From Acanthaster planci (Eukaryota > Echinodermata > Asteroidea > Valvatida > Acanthasteridae): a stretch of DNA of 64,000 nucleotides. Positions 35,401 to 48,395 of this stretch are shown here, one piece after another. Where the stretch lies: assembly GCF_001949145.1 (NCBI RefSeq), contig NW_019091425.1, positions 220,575-284,574 on the forward strand, written 5' to 3'. The translations under genes and the position numbers were made by a program. The notes below the pieces were generated by a model, which had not been told where the DNA came from, ran no database searches, and saw only the letters and a list, made by a program, of their open reading frames with translations. Every line of letters begins with the position of its first letter. The first letter of the stretch is position 1.

Positions 35401-38400
35401 TAAAGATTTAACGCCGGGAACTATGTCCTCAAGTTGATGGAGCAAATTACAACTGCTCCTTTGTACACTGCTGAGTGTTTGTCATATTGCAAATAAGCCT
35501 AACTTTTTTTCCAGTTACAGAGAAACTGTGAAAAGTACAACACTAAGATTTACAGTAGATAAATATACCACAACTTTGTATGGCCATTGCCAACTCAAGT
35601 ATGAATCTCTCATTTCAAACCTAGAAATCCAACAATTTTCTCCATCTGGAAACAAACAGATAAAAATCCACAGAGCAACGGGTCAAACAAGCTCCTTCCT
35701 GTACATGTGCTAAAAACATATTAAATAATTCATATTGAAAGCATACTTCCATATTCTAGTCTTCCTGTACACAATGCTTTCATGTGGTCTCCCTTTTTTT
35801 TTTCTCACAGCTGGGCGTGAACACCTTCCCAGGAGACACCCACTTGTGCCAGTGCTGTGTGTTTTGTAATGCTATGTGTGTGTCACAGGGACAAAAAGTG
35901 GTTCCCCGTAGAGAGGTTTATCAAGCGCTGGGGCCATCTGATGGTTGAATATTGATTAGCTCCTGGGTGTGCATATATACACTGGAACAGCCCAGACACT
36001 AGGAAAAAAAATTACAGAAAAGCGTGACTACACAGCCTATGGATGGTGAAGAACTCAAACCAGTAAATCAAGGCTTTACACTAGGGATTACAAGCCATCG
36101 CCTCCTGGCAGCTTGAATTTCATGTGCTGTACTTTACTGGCTTGTGACTGCTGTCTTTAAAGGAAATGTTATAGTGTTAAAACAAATTTTGGGGCTTGTT
36201 CATTTGTTATATTTAGACAAAATTGCTGAAACTGTGTATGGCATTTTAATTTTAAGCATTTTGTTTCCGCCTAGCTCTGAAGTGGTTCTTGCCACGTGTA
36301 TGTTTGAAATATTTTGAAAACACTGGGCCCTCCATAATTTCAAGGCAATGGCGTTGATAGAACATTTACCCACATATAAACTTTCAACGAAAAAAAACAA
36401 TCAGAATTTGTGGGAGAGCACAGTTCTAACCCCCCCTCCCCCCCGGCCCTTTTTGCTAGGGACCCTCCGCAATTCTCCAAAGTCCTTTAATTTGGGAGGT
36501 GAAAAAAAAAATGGATTCTCCCTCAATCCTCCAAAATATCTTGGAAATGTTATGTGGAGGTGTGCCTACTGCCTTCCGGCAATTCCTGTCATTATGTAGC
36601 TGACAGATTTTTGTATCTTGGGCCTCATCCATGATCAACTGCAGCACTGCTAAAAGCTGCCGTGCATACGTGTACATGCAGAAGAAGGTAGAAAAGATGA
36701 GCAGAAATAGTTTGGCTGGCCTCAAGAAGCAGGTACATGTATATATGATACATGTTAACACAAATATTATGCACAACACAAGCACATTGGGTCGTTACAC
36801 CCTTACATGAATGTGTAAGCTCTATAGCTCTTCTACAGCATGCTGTAACTCCACTTGAAGCAACCTGGGACTTCTTCCATCCCCAATCCACAAAATTTAA
36901 GTCACACAAATTCCAGAATCATGCACTTTTCCCAAATAACATCTCCCATTTTTAGCACTTCTGGATGTGCATGAGGCCCTGGCTTAATCCTGTACTAAAG
37001 CCACATACATGTACAGTACATGTACAGTGTACATGTACATGTATGTGCACTCTCAGCAGACAGCCCAGAGGGGTAGGAGTGCACCTCCATGCCTATTCAA
37101 TCACAAATGGTCTGTGTACAAAGCCGGGCTCACGCTCTCTGCATCATCCGTAACAGGCTTCAATGACAGCCAGAAGAGAGACAGAGAGAAAAAAACAGCC
37201 TCAAACCAAAGCGTTAAGTAATGAGTCCTAAAAGGTAAACGTGCAAATGTTTGTAGGGCTGGAAACTGGATGCTACTAGTGATGTGACTGCATTCGTCTC
37301 TCACTCAACACTAAAAACTAGTGACCAGATGGTACGAACACATTGAGCAGGAACGAAACATCAGCTTGTCATTTTTTAATCTGTACATGTGCATGACGTC
37401 TATAAACATATGTACAGGGTCCATTTTTTTTTCTCTTGAAGAATGAAGGAGGGCTGATGAATGAGGCAATCCCCCCTCCCACAAAAAGAGAACAAATTTT
37501 TGTTTTAAACTATAATAATGAAAACATGACTTGTGGTACTATTTCGGATCGTTCCCTTAATAAATCGTGTCAAAAGCTCCAAAATTTTGCCTCACCCCTT
37601 GAAATGCCATACAATGTTACATAAAGTTGTTTCCCACCTTTTTCGCTCCCCAAACAATGCCCCCCCCCAAAAAAAATTTAAGTTCTGGATCCATCCTGCT
37701 GTACAAGCCAGCTCCACAATAGGAAGTCTCTTGTTCCATACTCAATGATCAACAGCATCTTCCACGAGTGGCCCTCTGTTCCATCAGAGTTAAATAAAAC
37801 GGGCTTGACGGTAAACTGAAAATGTATTCTACAGGTGTTGCACATCCCTCTGGTGCGTATCGCATGCCGGCCTAATGCAAGTAGCAAAAATGTGAACAGT
37901 TTTGAGTTTCTGTATGAGAGCCGTCTTGTCACCACTTCCCCCGCTACCATGATATACCGACAAGCGGAGGCCACAGAACAGCGTGCATCTATTCGTGTGT
38001 ACAATGGTAAGTAAAGCCGTGCACTTGCCATGGGGCAGGAATATCGGATTTTCAGACGTTGAGTGTGTAGAACGATCGTTTGGTGGGAGAGTTAACACTT
38101 GGCGCATATAATGTTCTGTTTGCATATATTGTGCAGCGTATGTCCAGGGATGATTTGCACTCTGGCAGTAATCACGTCTACTTCAGCCGTTAACAGTTGG
38201 AACATTTCAAAATCCTTTCAATTGAGGTGCTTACAATCCATCCAACAGACTCTGATTTTCTTCTGTCGCTCTTTGTTGTACATTACATATACTTAATGGT
38301 TTGGCGATTTTGTAAAACACGCAAGTGCTTTATCATGTTTTACTGATCCCGATTCTAACAAACATGAATGAAATTTCAAAAGTGAAGCCAAAGTGAAAAG

Positions 38401-39528
38401 TGACATTTGTGGACTGATTTGTGTCATGGCCATAGCGCACGCATGTACCTGAGTTGTGCACGTGCCTTGTAAACCCAGAGATAACTGCTTCAAACCAGCA
38501 GCAGATTTCTGTTGTGAAAAGTTAATCTCCCCGACCCCCCCCCAAAAGGAGACAGGTATCAGTTTTGTTTAACCCATGCATCTCAAGGGCAAGTCAGCAG
38601 GGCCACTAAGTACAGTAGGCACAAGGACCCTCTATTCTACTCCAGTGAGAGCTCTTGACATTGCAGTAAGCCCAGCACAGTTGCATTTGTCACAAGGTTA
38701 GGAGTTCCAATTGCACACATTCTGCCAAACAAACCTGCGGCCTCACAATGCTATGACCTTCAGTAAAATGACACACACACTTGTGGCAGGCACTGGGGGC
38801 ATGGCCTGTGGCCCTAATAACACAATGGCAGACCCTGGCTTGACACTGCTGAGGATTACCACCTATTCATTAGGTCTCGACCCCAGTTACAAAGAGAGCA
38901 TGGGGATTTCAGCAATTTTCAGTCTAAAAAAAGGGAGAGGGAGGGCCAAGTCAAAAGTTCAATGACTTGTCAACTGCAACTGCATACTTTTTACCTCGGA
39001 CAAGAAGCTGAAGTCTGAATCTTAACAGACAAGCCATGAAAACAACTCAGATGCACAAAAAAAGACTTGTCTTAGTTTCAGTTAGCAGCAAGCATTTACA
39101 GGAAGCACAGAAAGCAGATAACCCAAAGTAAAACATGGGTACCCGGGCACCTATCCAATTGTTTAAAATTTAGCTCAATACTTTAAAAAGAAAAAAAGCT
39201 TACACCCATTGTACTTGCAAATAAATACTTCAGACAGTCTCCCTATTCAATAATATGCAACTTGACAGTGTATTAACATTTGATAATGCCCGCTGCATAA
39301 ATCATGAGCTGGCACCTGGATCCAAGACAGTTTATATGATTCTGATTGGTCAAGAGTCTGTGTGCATGCAGCTTGCCAGGCACAAACTACTTGGACAGTT
39401 TGCACAAGGAATATTCCATTAAATGGACCAGGGTGATCTGGAAACTGAAAGGAAAATTCTAGAACAAAATCGTTTGAAATCCATCATATGTTGACTTGTT
39501 TTGACTCCCTGACTAAAAGAGAATTTAT

Positions 39529-39636
39529 GAATGGGAATAAATCTGTGCTTGGCCGGTCAATGCCCTTGCCTGTGGCCTGTGGCTCGGGCTTGGTCCATCC
39601 AATAAGACCCGCCAAGCACAATTTATTCCCTCATTC
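39529..39636. repeat. Long imperfect hairpin
   Basis: The arm beginning GAATGGGAATAAATCTGTGC pairs with the complement of the arm ending TTTATTCCCTCATTC. The arms extend to about 30 bp (39529-39558, 39606-39636) around a G/T-rich loop containing GCCTGTGGCCTGTGGC. Confidence 0.75.
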
Positions 39637-39914
39637 AAGCTGCTAATTCTATCTTACTCAATATGCTCATCTAATCAACCTTTGGACAAAAATAAAAACA
39701 AAACATGAAATCCACATCAGCACCCCAAGTGTTCTGGTTTTCATTTTAAAATTTCTCTTCAATTATCTTTGAAAACATTTTTTCTTAGAAACTCGCTGAG
39801 CAATTTGTAAAATTGGTTATAGGTACCCATTTCCAAAACTAGTTCCTCCCATTGATTAAAGGTTACACGGTTCCAATGCACACCCCTGGTTTCACTGGAA
39901 CAACTAAGGAAGGT

Positions 39915-40305
39915 GCCCATTAGTCACATATTTGACTGATGATTGAACATTCAAATTTGTATTACTTTTAAAAAATGAGATATTTGGAGGTGAATTTTTG
40001 TGAAGTAAAATGAGAAAGATTCAATTATTTGGTTACAAATTTGCATTCTAAATGCATATTCAAGTATTTTAAACACATATTCCAAGATACGTAAATTCAA
40101 CTGACTACATACACTATGCCTAACAAGAAAGCTCGCAACAAATTACTTTTCCTTCAAGTTTTTCTTCTTTCACTTTTTGTAATACAAACAGGTACACCTT
40201 GATTTTGTTTTTTGAGGGAATTCGGTATTACTAAGTATTCAAACATTTGATTGAATGGAAGGTCAACTATTCCAACATTCAATTATTCGTACCGACTTGG
40301 CCTTG
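39915..40305. mobile_element. Possible third member of the ATTCGAATA-type hAT family
   Basis: AT-rich, with GATTGAACATTCAAATTTG near the left and AACATTCAATTATTCG near the right end, in an inverted arrangement reminiscent of the 20.8-kb element. Ends and target duplication were not identified, so this is a weak assignment. Confidence 0.3.
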
Positions 40306-41157
40306 GAATGACCGACATGATTAAGAGATGTGCCTGGACATGCAGGTATGCATGCCAACCAGGGGCGGCTACACTGGTTATGGGATATGTAGATATGTAC
40401 AGGTAGGTGTGTATTGCTCAACTTGCCAATCAATAAATCAATAATGGTTAACATTGTAATACAAGGATCTGCTGACTGTTACATTGTATCAAAGTGTTAC
40501 ACCAACCATAAGTATTAAACAAGGAAAAATCACCCTACTGGCAACAAAATACTTACTCTGCTGGGAAAGGGAACTGGGAGTAATTCAGAACTGTCCTGAT
40601 TGTCAGAAATTTGGGGATTTGTGACAAATATATAGAACTGTCTGTTTATTTCAAAACTAAGCGCATGCACATACATGTATACTCATACACATATATTCAT
40701 TAGGTTTTTCTTTAGGTTCTAGGGCACAGAGCTTTGCTTTCATGTTGTTTTGCCAGTTTTTTTCGACCATTTTTTTCTTCACATTTTAAGCAATACAACA
40801 TGTGAAAAATCAACACACATGTAACACAGACATGTCACAAATAGACAGGAATGGAATAAAAAAGATAAGGCCATCTGGCAACAATTTTAAATGAACTAAA
40901 AGCCAAAAGTAAATGCACTCACACATGCTTCTAGTTTTTGAACAAGATGCCCCTGATGAGATTACGGGGGGGGCTATTCTGGTATGGATAGGGCACTTCA
41001 ATCAAACTGAAACCCCCACTCAAAAAAACATCCACACAGAAAGTTTGGCTCTGGTGACCTTGAGAGGAAATCTAAAAAGTATAATGAATTTCTTGAGTAC
41101 ATGAACATGTACCGTATTTTTTGTGGGAAAGGTAGTATTCCATACCTCTTACAAGTA

Positions 41158-41828
41158 CAGTGGAACACCGCTATACCGAACATTCGGCTGTACCGAACAT
41201 TGTCCTTGGCTCCCAATAATTTGTGCACAGAACCTACCGAACACTATTCAGTTGCCATTTGTAATTCCCCAACGTCAACATGATAAAACAGTCAGTGTTT
41301 TTTTTATGTTGGAAAGTGACAAGTGACCATTATTTCCCCAAGAATGAGAAGGAAGAGCCACTAGTTGTCAACGGTATTAAGTGGACACTGGTTTTGCGAC
41401 TCCACATGATCGGGTGCAGAAGAAAACCGCACGTATGTGCAAGGTGGCATTGCACTAACAATAGTCTAAAGAGGGCGCCGCTGATACACAAATCAACCAA
41501 GATTGGCCACAGCATGCATCAGAGATCAATCCTGAGCGGTAATTCCATGTCTTTTAGGATAAAGTTGATATCAATTTTTTGACTCAAGTTTAAATAAAAA
41601 ACAAAAATAATTAACAGGTACATTTCTAGAAACCTTAAACTTGACTGCAATGGCAAAACATCACAAAACAGCGAACCAAGGTATCACAAGAGGGTGCACT
41701 TCGGTTAGACAAGAGAGGGCGCTATTCAACATGGCAACGTTCGGCAGTTAAATTCGCTATACTGAAAGACCGCTGTACGGAACATTTAGCGTGGACCCCG
41801 TCTTGCTCATTATAGCAGCGTTCCACTG
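41158..41828. mobile_element. pogo/Tigger-like non-autonomous DNA transposon
   Basis: A 671-bp element with terminal inverted repeats CAGTGGAACACCGCTATA and CAGTGGAACGCTGCTATA (16 of 18), each bounded by a TA dinucleotide (41156-41157, 41829-41830). Further internal inverted copies (GTACCGAACATT, GTACGGAACATT) lie near both ends. CAGTGGAAC tips with TA duplication are typical of Tigger/pogo elements. It contains an open frame at 41280-41582 that I cannot match to a transposase. Confidence 0.8.
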
Positions 41829-42984
41829 TACTACAGACTTTCATAGCTTTCTATGTCACAAGATATTTTTTCACAACGCTATTCCTGTGTTTCAGGCACT
41901 TATTTTGAAAAGACTACATGTAAAATTCTGTGTCCAAAAGTACCCTGAAACTGTCATGAAACACACTGAATCTAATGACATTCAACCAACAGTGGCAGAA
42001 TGAATGATACAGGCATCACCCACTGAAGGACCTGCCAGAAGTAGGGAAGGGGATTATCCCCATGTCAAAAGGGGGGGAGGGGACAAGTTCCCCATCCCCC
42101 TTTCACCACCATTGTATTAAACAACCCAAATAAATGTTTTTCTTTGTTTACTGCTTAAGTGAACAACAAAAACCAAAGTGCTATTGATCCAAAATTATTG
42201 CACAATTCTTGTTTTTAGAAGACAATTCATTTGTTAACATCTGCCATGTGCTTTCCTGAAATGAGTTTTTAGTAGATTCTGAAATCTCTCTCTCTCAAGG
42301 ACAAAACATTCTTGCGATGCCACAATTTTTTCCTGATTCAGACAAAGAAACTGGCCAACATGTCTTCAAAGAACACACAAAGTTTTTGATGAAATCTACG
42401 TACTTGTATAGCATTTCCCTTGAAAGAAATGGACAATTCTGATGTCCTTTTTGACTGGGCTGCCATACTGGACAGTCTTCCACAGACATACATGAGCAGT
42501 GAGCATGACTACATGTAAGTGGCAGACCTATCTTGCCATCCCAGGGAACAGTCCACTAATTCAAGCCCCATTGAAAACAGTGCAAAATCGGCACTGTCCA
42601 TGGCCCAATAACATGCATACCAACACCCCTGAGGTTTCTGAAACACAATCTGAATTATGGTCTGGTCCCTAATTCTTTCAATTTCTTTTCAATTTTGTGG
42701 GTTAACCAATTACATTTCCCACCGAACAAAATCACCCTCCCCTAAAAAGTGATTTTTCTGATTTTTTTCAGATGAGAGCCCAAAGACCAAGGTAGTTGAT
42801 CCTAGCAAAGATTTAACAAGTCTCACCATTTTAGGGGCCAAAAAATCTCTTTTTTCAACAGATACTGTGTGGGCACATTTAATGATAATTAACTGGCCAG
42901 AAATTCTCTCTTGAATTAGTAGTACTAGACTACACCCTCAGCTGCAGACTGACTGACACTGACAGACAAGCTGAATGCACAGTG

Positions 42985-43085
42985 TCCTCTACAGTGTACA
43001 GTACATGTACAGTACATACATGTACACCTGTACATGTAACTGTACATGTACAGTGTACAGTACTGTACAATGTAAATACAGTGCT
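42985..43085. repeat. Dense GTACAT/TGTAC palindromic cluster
   Basis: TGTACAGTACATGTACAGT and related overlapping palindromes fill about 90 bp. This is one of the densest examples of a motif scattered through the window. Confidence 0.85.
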
Positions 43086-45538
43086 ACAACCATAGAAGTG
43101 TACACACTTTACACTGGATCAGATCACAGGAAGCTCATTCTACTGTAGTCAATGGGATCTAGCATTGTAAGGCATGACCTCTGGGGTCACCAAAGTTTGT
43201 ACACAGCCACCTTGGATTGCTTTCCTACCCTGCTTTTGGAGCTCAGTGTGTGTCCCCTAGATTACGTTTCAGGCCTATTCCCCACTAACTCTGATTTAAC
43301 TAGGTCTCTGAGGGACTTAACACGCAGTACAGTATGCCCTGGGCTGTATATGTACATGTACATAATAGTGCAGAAAATTCCCACACTACACGTACATGTC
43401 TCATATCTCCCACTCCTAGATTTGATAACAAATTGTTGTTCACGGTTTCTTGTTTCTTTACTGAAGTTCACAAACATGGGTAAAAGCCAACTACATGTAT
43501 GTGTTTTTTTTAATGGGGTCCAAACACCCATGATTATTGACACAATAAAAATAACTGATGTGGAGACAGGTATTCCAAGGGTATGTGTGTGTGAAAAAGC
43601 AGAAAAGCAAATCCCCCCCACTGATAAATTGCATGCATTCATAATTTAGGTGCGCAATTCACCTGTGCACTACATGTACACATGTGCATGTATATATGTA
43701 TAGTGTACCTGACCTACATTGGCTGAAATGCTAAGATGAGCAGATGTACAACATTATACCGTGCTGAACAACTCTAATCAGCCTGACAGCAAAACTGCAA
43801 CTCTAATGAAAGAAAAAAGTCCCAGCGGGATAATTTTGTCTCCTCAACTGAGAGACGGTGGCTTGTGGCCTTATATGGCATAATGTTACTAATGTACCAA
43901 TATTCTAGACTACGTAGGGATTTGTGAGAGCTATCATTTTATTTTCAATACAACTTAGTCATTCAATATAACTGTTCGGGAGTCACTCTAACACTTCAAA
44001 AGAATCTGCTTGGACACTAAGACCACATCTCATCTAGACACAATGAACACATGAATTAGCTGCATGCCAAGATATTTGCTGAGAAAAAGTAGGCTGCCAG
44101 TCAAACTGTCACACAATGGATACCGCTGTGAAATAAGACTGGTTCTTGTCAGCAGCCCTTTTATTTTTCCTTAAAACAAAAATCTCTGAAGCCAAATTTC
44201 CTGCTAAGCTGCACTTTGAGAATGGGCCCTGCTAAAATCTCCAGAGCAAAAATCCCATTGCCTGCCACAAGAATTATTGCTACATGGTTGTATGTTATGT
44301 GTCAAATGTGTGCTTACAATACATTACAAGACAGCAGGTGTCTCAGAGAGTGGCACACTGAGGCATAATTAGAAAGCCGCTTCTTAGTATGTATACACTT
44401 CAAAAGATGTAGGCCAAAACAACTCAGAAGCCCTGGCAAAACTGATGGGCTTTTAAAAATTTTCACAGGTACCGGTACAATGTGTTGGTCTCAAATACAT
44501 GCACTTCACTTGCAAAGCATGCAGAATCCTTTGATGCTGACTGCACTCAGTTTGCTCTGGGCATGATCAGGGCTAGTGGTGCAGATCCAAGGATCTAAGC
44601 GAATCTGAAGGACTTGACGAGATGAACACTTGGCGCATTTGTTATGAGAGATCACTGACACCGGCTGCCCAAATTGATGAGTGTCAAGAGGGCTTCACGC
44701 TTAGTGAAAATGCAGAGAGGATGGATGCCTCCCCAAGTACGTGTTTATCTCATTTCATATCAGCCAATGTTGAAAAAGGGCATTGGGTCCCATTACACAA
44801 CAAGGAAATCACAGAAAACTACCCAAACAAGCACTGTTAAACACAGAATGGTGATCACACAGCTGAGTGCAAAATTCCATGGAAGACACAGCCGTGAAAT
44901 TTTGCACAATCTGGTTAACATGAAAAGATCTGATATCACAAGAAAGATCTGTAATACCCAACAAGCAACTGCATTAACTTAAAATGACTAACCCTAAACA
45001 TGCAAATCTCAATAAAATCCTGTATCAGATACAGATGTCAATGTCATATAGTCTAGCAAGTTTAAATCTGACAGAAAGGCACCCATTTGCATGCATGTCT
45101 TCAATGACTCTACTGTATCATGTTTGAGCTAACATCGTATATATTACTTTATGCTACAACTACTGAGTACGGTCATTGATCACAGTTAAATTACAAATAA
45201 AACATGTCTTGAGCTGCCCACATGCAATATAACATGTAACTGGGGCCAGTTTTTTAAAGGCTTCCCTACTTGTTGGCTTTCTTTTCAAAGTCAATTTCAG
45301 GAGAATTTCGAAAAGTATGATCTTCCAATTAACTGCTAAGATTTGATTCAATACACAGAACATATCTAGAAATACCACATCCGTTGGTTCCCTTTTTTCG
45401 CACACATTTGAAAATTATTCTTCCAACAAGTCTTCAAAACTTGCTACATGAAGTACATGCAAACATTTTCATTAATTAAAGAAATCTATTTAAGATTTAT
45501 CAAATAATACTGACTTCAAAGTAAAGGGGTAAGCCCAG

Positions 45539-45757
45539 AAATTAGGGGGCCAAAAGTGTGACATTTTCGTGTCCCTGTTACATCTGACCTTTTTATTTTA
45601 CATGGAAATATCACCGGAATTGATTTCAAACTGTTACTATTTGTTTAGCAGGTACTTGGCATTAATTCCCAACTCTTGGAAATCAGAAAATGTGTTCTGA
45701 ACTTACAATATCATATGTACGATGTGACAGGGATACAAAAAATAACGGACCCCTAAT
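45539..45757. mobile_element. Inverted-repeat element (MITE-like), copy A
   Basis: The ends read ATTAGGGGGCC and (complement) ATTAGGGGTCC. Subterminally, GTGTCCCTGTTACATC pairs with GATGTGACAGGGATAC (14 of 16). The internal block CTCTTGGAAAT ... TCTGAACTT is shared in order with the copy at 58.4 kb. Superfamily unknown. Confidence 0.6.
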
Positions 45758-47449
45758 GTCTGGAATTACCCTAAGGAAAATGTAAGTCTTGCTTGTGAAA
45801 GGATACTGGATGGCACTGTATGACTTGACTTATCACATGGTAATAAGGTGACCTGCCACATATACCCACCCAGCCTCTACGCGGAACACCAGTGACTTCC
45901 CAGGTTTGCTCACAAAGACGTTTGATCTTGAAATAAACGCATAAAAGCAGAACATCCACAAAGTGATGGATCCCTGTGACTTCACATCTTCACCGAAGAT
46001 TTTGATGATTTGGATCATTTCCAACCACCACTGCGTGACATTTCTTCCACTGACCAAATGAAACACAACATCAGTGGACAAGTGCTACAGACTGGCGCTG
46101 TAATGCAGTGCTGTATATTTGCACCCAAACCATTCAATATTTGTAGGAGTGTTTCTTTTCATGAGTGGGAACCAGTGTAAATGTGCTTCAAACCACACCT
46201 GATTTTTGTCGTGACTTGCTGCAAAATGAGCTACGCTACTGAAACATAAATGATGCATTAAATTCACTTCAGAACATGAAAAAAATAATAAAGCACTGAC
46301 TTCCAAATTTTAGGTCTCCACATTTTATCAGATTTTTAAAATTGTGTAATGAAATGTAAGCCCAAAGTGATCACTAAAATTCATCAGGTGGGCCACCTCA
46401 CTTTTGAAAGAGCATGGGGATTGCCGTTGCATACTATCATCAAAAATCCCTATACACAGAACAAGCAGTTGACCACTATAACCAATGATCTGAGGTGGGC
46501 TATAATTATCTTGTTTGTATAGCAATAGTCTACTCTGTTATACAATAGTATTGTTGGTGCTGTCATGTTGTTTCAATGAGGAAAGATCACAGCATAGCAA
46601 TTGGATGCCACTCCAACACATGAACAAGGTGTATTAACACAGTGGGCATTTCTTTAGGTCTTTTACAAGATTTGAGGAGTTTCTCAGATTCCAGACTTTT
46701 CCCTGAACGAACAGATGACCATTGTTGAGGATATGGTCAAGGAAAGTGGTTGGGGTACAGCTGTCTTTAAAATAAAACTTTACACACAATCTAAAAGTTA
46801 GTGCTTAATAGTTCCCTCGATGATCCCTTGTCAGAAACAACTTTGTTACAAATCTGTAACTCTAATTACCATTGCACGGTCATTCCTAGTTTCTGAACAT
46901 TTTCAAAGCATAAGGCTGGTTAGAAAACCCCACTGGATACAGCTCACATTGAGGTTTTACGACAGAAAGCCGTGAAAACTTTTAAAACCAAACCAACATG
47001 ACGTTCCCAAATATCGTTGTTGACCTAGTCATTTTAATTTCCTTCTTAATGTTGCGACAAAATTGACAAAAGCACGATGTCTACTTCAAAGAAAAGTAAA
47101 AGAGACCCTTGCACGCTACAGTGGGAAAAAAATCCTTGTGAACGTTTGAAATGTGCCCAGAATAGGCCTCTATCAGTAAATAATTCCAGACGATCTCGCC
47201 TGTTGTCTACATACCCGCGTGCATGCACTGAATGCCCATATTGCTCGCCTCATCATTGTTGCGGCCGTCCACCATGCATGCAGCAGTGCACTTCCTATGT
47301 ATAAAATACCTTAAGCCAGCTGACTGGATGACCGTAAGACCAAAACCTCCGACTTTAAACTCCCCCATTTCCCGCCCCAGAAAGTGCCTTCAGTCTCTAC
47401 TTATCACCCCGAGGCTTGTCAGACAGGTAACTAAATGAACACTTCTTAC

Positions 47450-47560
47450 CCTGGTGGTGTCTCCAAGCCTAAATACGGTGGTTTTCTGTCAAATATTCCG
47501 GTAAAATCCGACGAAAACAGGGCCTCCGCGACCGAAAAACGTGCAGGCGCTGGTGTCGGC
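47450..47560 (-). other. PCGF3: Putative untranslated first exon of PCGF3
   Basis: Coding exon 1 begins at its ATG directly after a splice acceptor, so at least one non-coding exon must lie upstream. The best candidate is here: on the minus strand a consensus donor (CCAGG|GTAAGA) ends at 47450, just downstream of the CpG-rich block with CCAAT and GC boxes. The upstream limit is a guess. If correct, the first intron is about 22 kb. Transcript evidence is needed; a promoter elsewhere remains possible. Confidence 0.35.
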
Positions 47561-47690
47561 GTACCGCGCACGCCCCGAGTCATTGGGCCGTCAATCACGG
47601 TGCAGTGATGGGCGGGGCTAGTGTACGCGAAGCCCGCCTACTCAGCCCCGTCACGGTGGTTGTGCGCACCACCTGTCACCTCGAATTTGG
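47510..47690 (-). promoter_or_regulatory. CpG-rich promoter-like region
   Basis: Roughly 20 CpG dinucleotides fall within about 180 bp, in contrast to the CpG-poor surroundings. On the minus strand a GC box (CCCCGCCC, 47610-47617) is followed by a CCAAT box (complement of ATTGG, 47582-47586) and, about 130 bp further, a good splice donor. The order suits a minus-strand TATA-less promoter for PCGF3. A divergent plus-strand transcript from the same patch is possible. Confidence 0.5.
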
Positions 47691-48220
47691 AGGAAATTAA
47701 CGGGTGTTAATTACATATCGCCAAGATAATTTTTATGACGGGATTTGTCTGCGTGTGTCTTGAGCTTGGCAAGCGTGCTTGCGGAATTGCAGATGCCGTT
47801 GACAAATGGTTTACACATACATGTACATGCAAGCTTATTCCATCACGTCTTTAGTCCGTGAACGTTAACACGAGCAGACGATAGGAGTGAAAGTACATGT
47901 ACATGTACATGTACAGTACTTGGTAAAAAAAAAATCAACAACCTTGTAAGAAATATAACCCAATTTCACTATGAATGATTCAAAAATTACGAAAGAAAAT
48001 TGATCAGATATTTCTTCAATTCAAAAATAAAAGCCCACAATCCCTTAAATTAAAAACAGAATTTGCAAATTGAAATATAACTACTTTTATCCACATTAAA
48101 AAAAATTTAATAGGCTTTTGGAAAATAAATCAATTTAGCTCCACAATTTAAATGATTTGATATCTTTCACAATTTTATGCACCAAAAAGCCCATTATTAA
48201 CCCTTTTTTTGCACAACGTA

Positions 48221-48395
48221 CAGTCAAACCTCGTTAATAACAGGTCCTTCGGACTTGGCAAACTACCTTGTTATAACAGGAACCCTGTATCATCAGGAAT
48301 GAAAACAATGGAAAAGAAAGGAGTGGGACCTGACAATTTCCTCGTCTTAAGCTGAATCTTGTATTAACAGTGCTCTTATTAACGAGGTTCGACTG
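48221..48395. mobile_element. Tigger-like MITE, 175 bp
   Basis: Terminal inverted repeats CAGTCAAACCTCGTTAATAA and CAGTCGAACCTCGTTAATAA are nearly perfect. Each end abuts TA (48219-48220 and 48396-48397). Internal GTTATAACAGG-type sequence supports a short foldback derivative of the same superfamily as the 41-kb element, with different tips. Confidence 0.8.

Larger units (their letters stand above)
25230..47449 (-). other. Probable 22-kb first intron of PCGF3
   Basis: It lies between coding exon 1 and the CpG-rich promoter-like patch. It contains the Tigger-like element (41.2 kb), a MITE (45.5 kb), the hairpin (39.5 kb), a SINE head (32.4 kb), GTACAT clusters (36.99-37.05, 43.0 kb) and one exon-like block (26.3 kb). 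Stretches near 34.0-34.4 and 35.8-36.0 kb are of high complexity and might be regulatory. No complete nested gene was identified. Confidence 0.45.

Noticed and set aside
43152-43649. 165-codon plus-strand frame, among the longest in the window.
   Set aside because: It runs through GTACAT repeats, contains low-complexity YMYMY, and shows no domain or codon pattern; the antisense frame is equally long.
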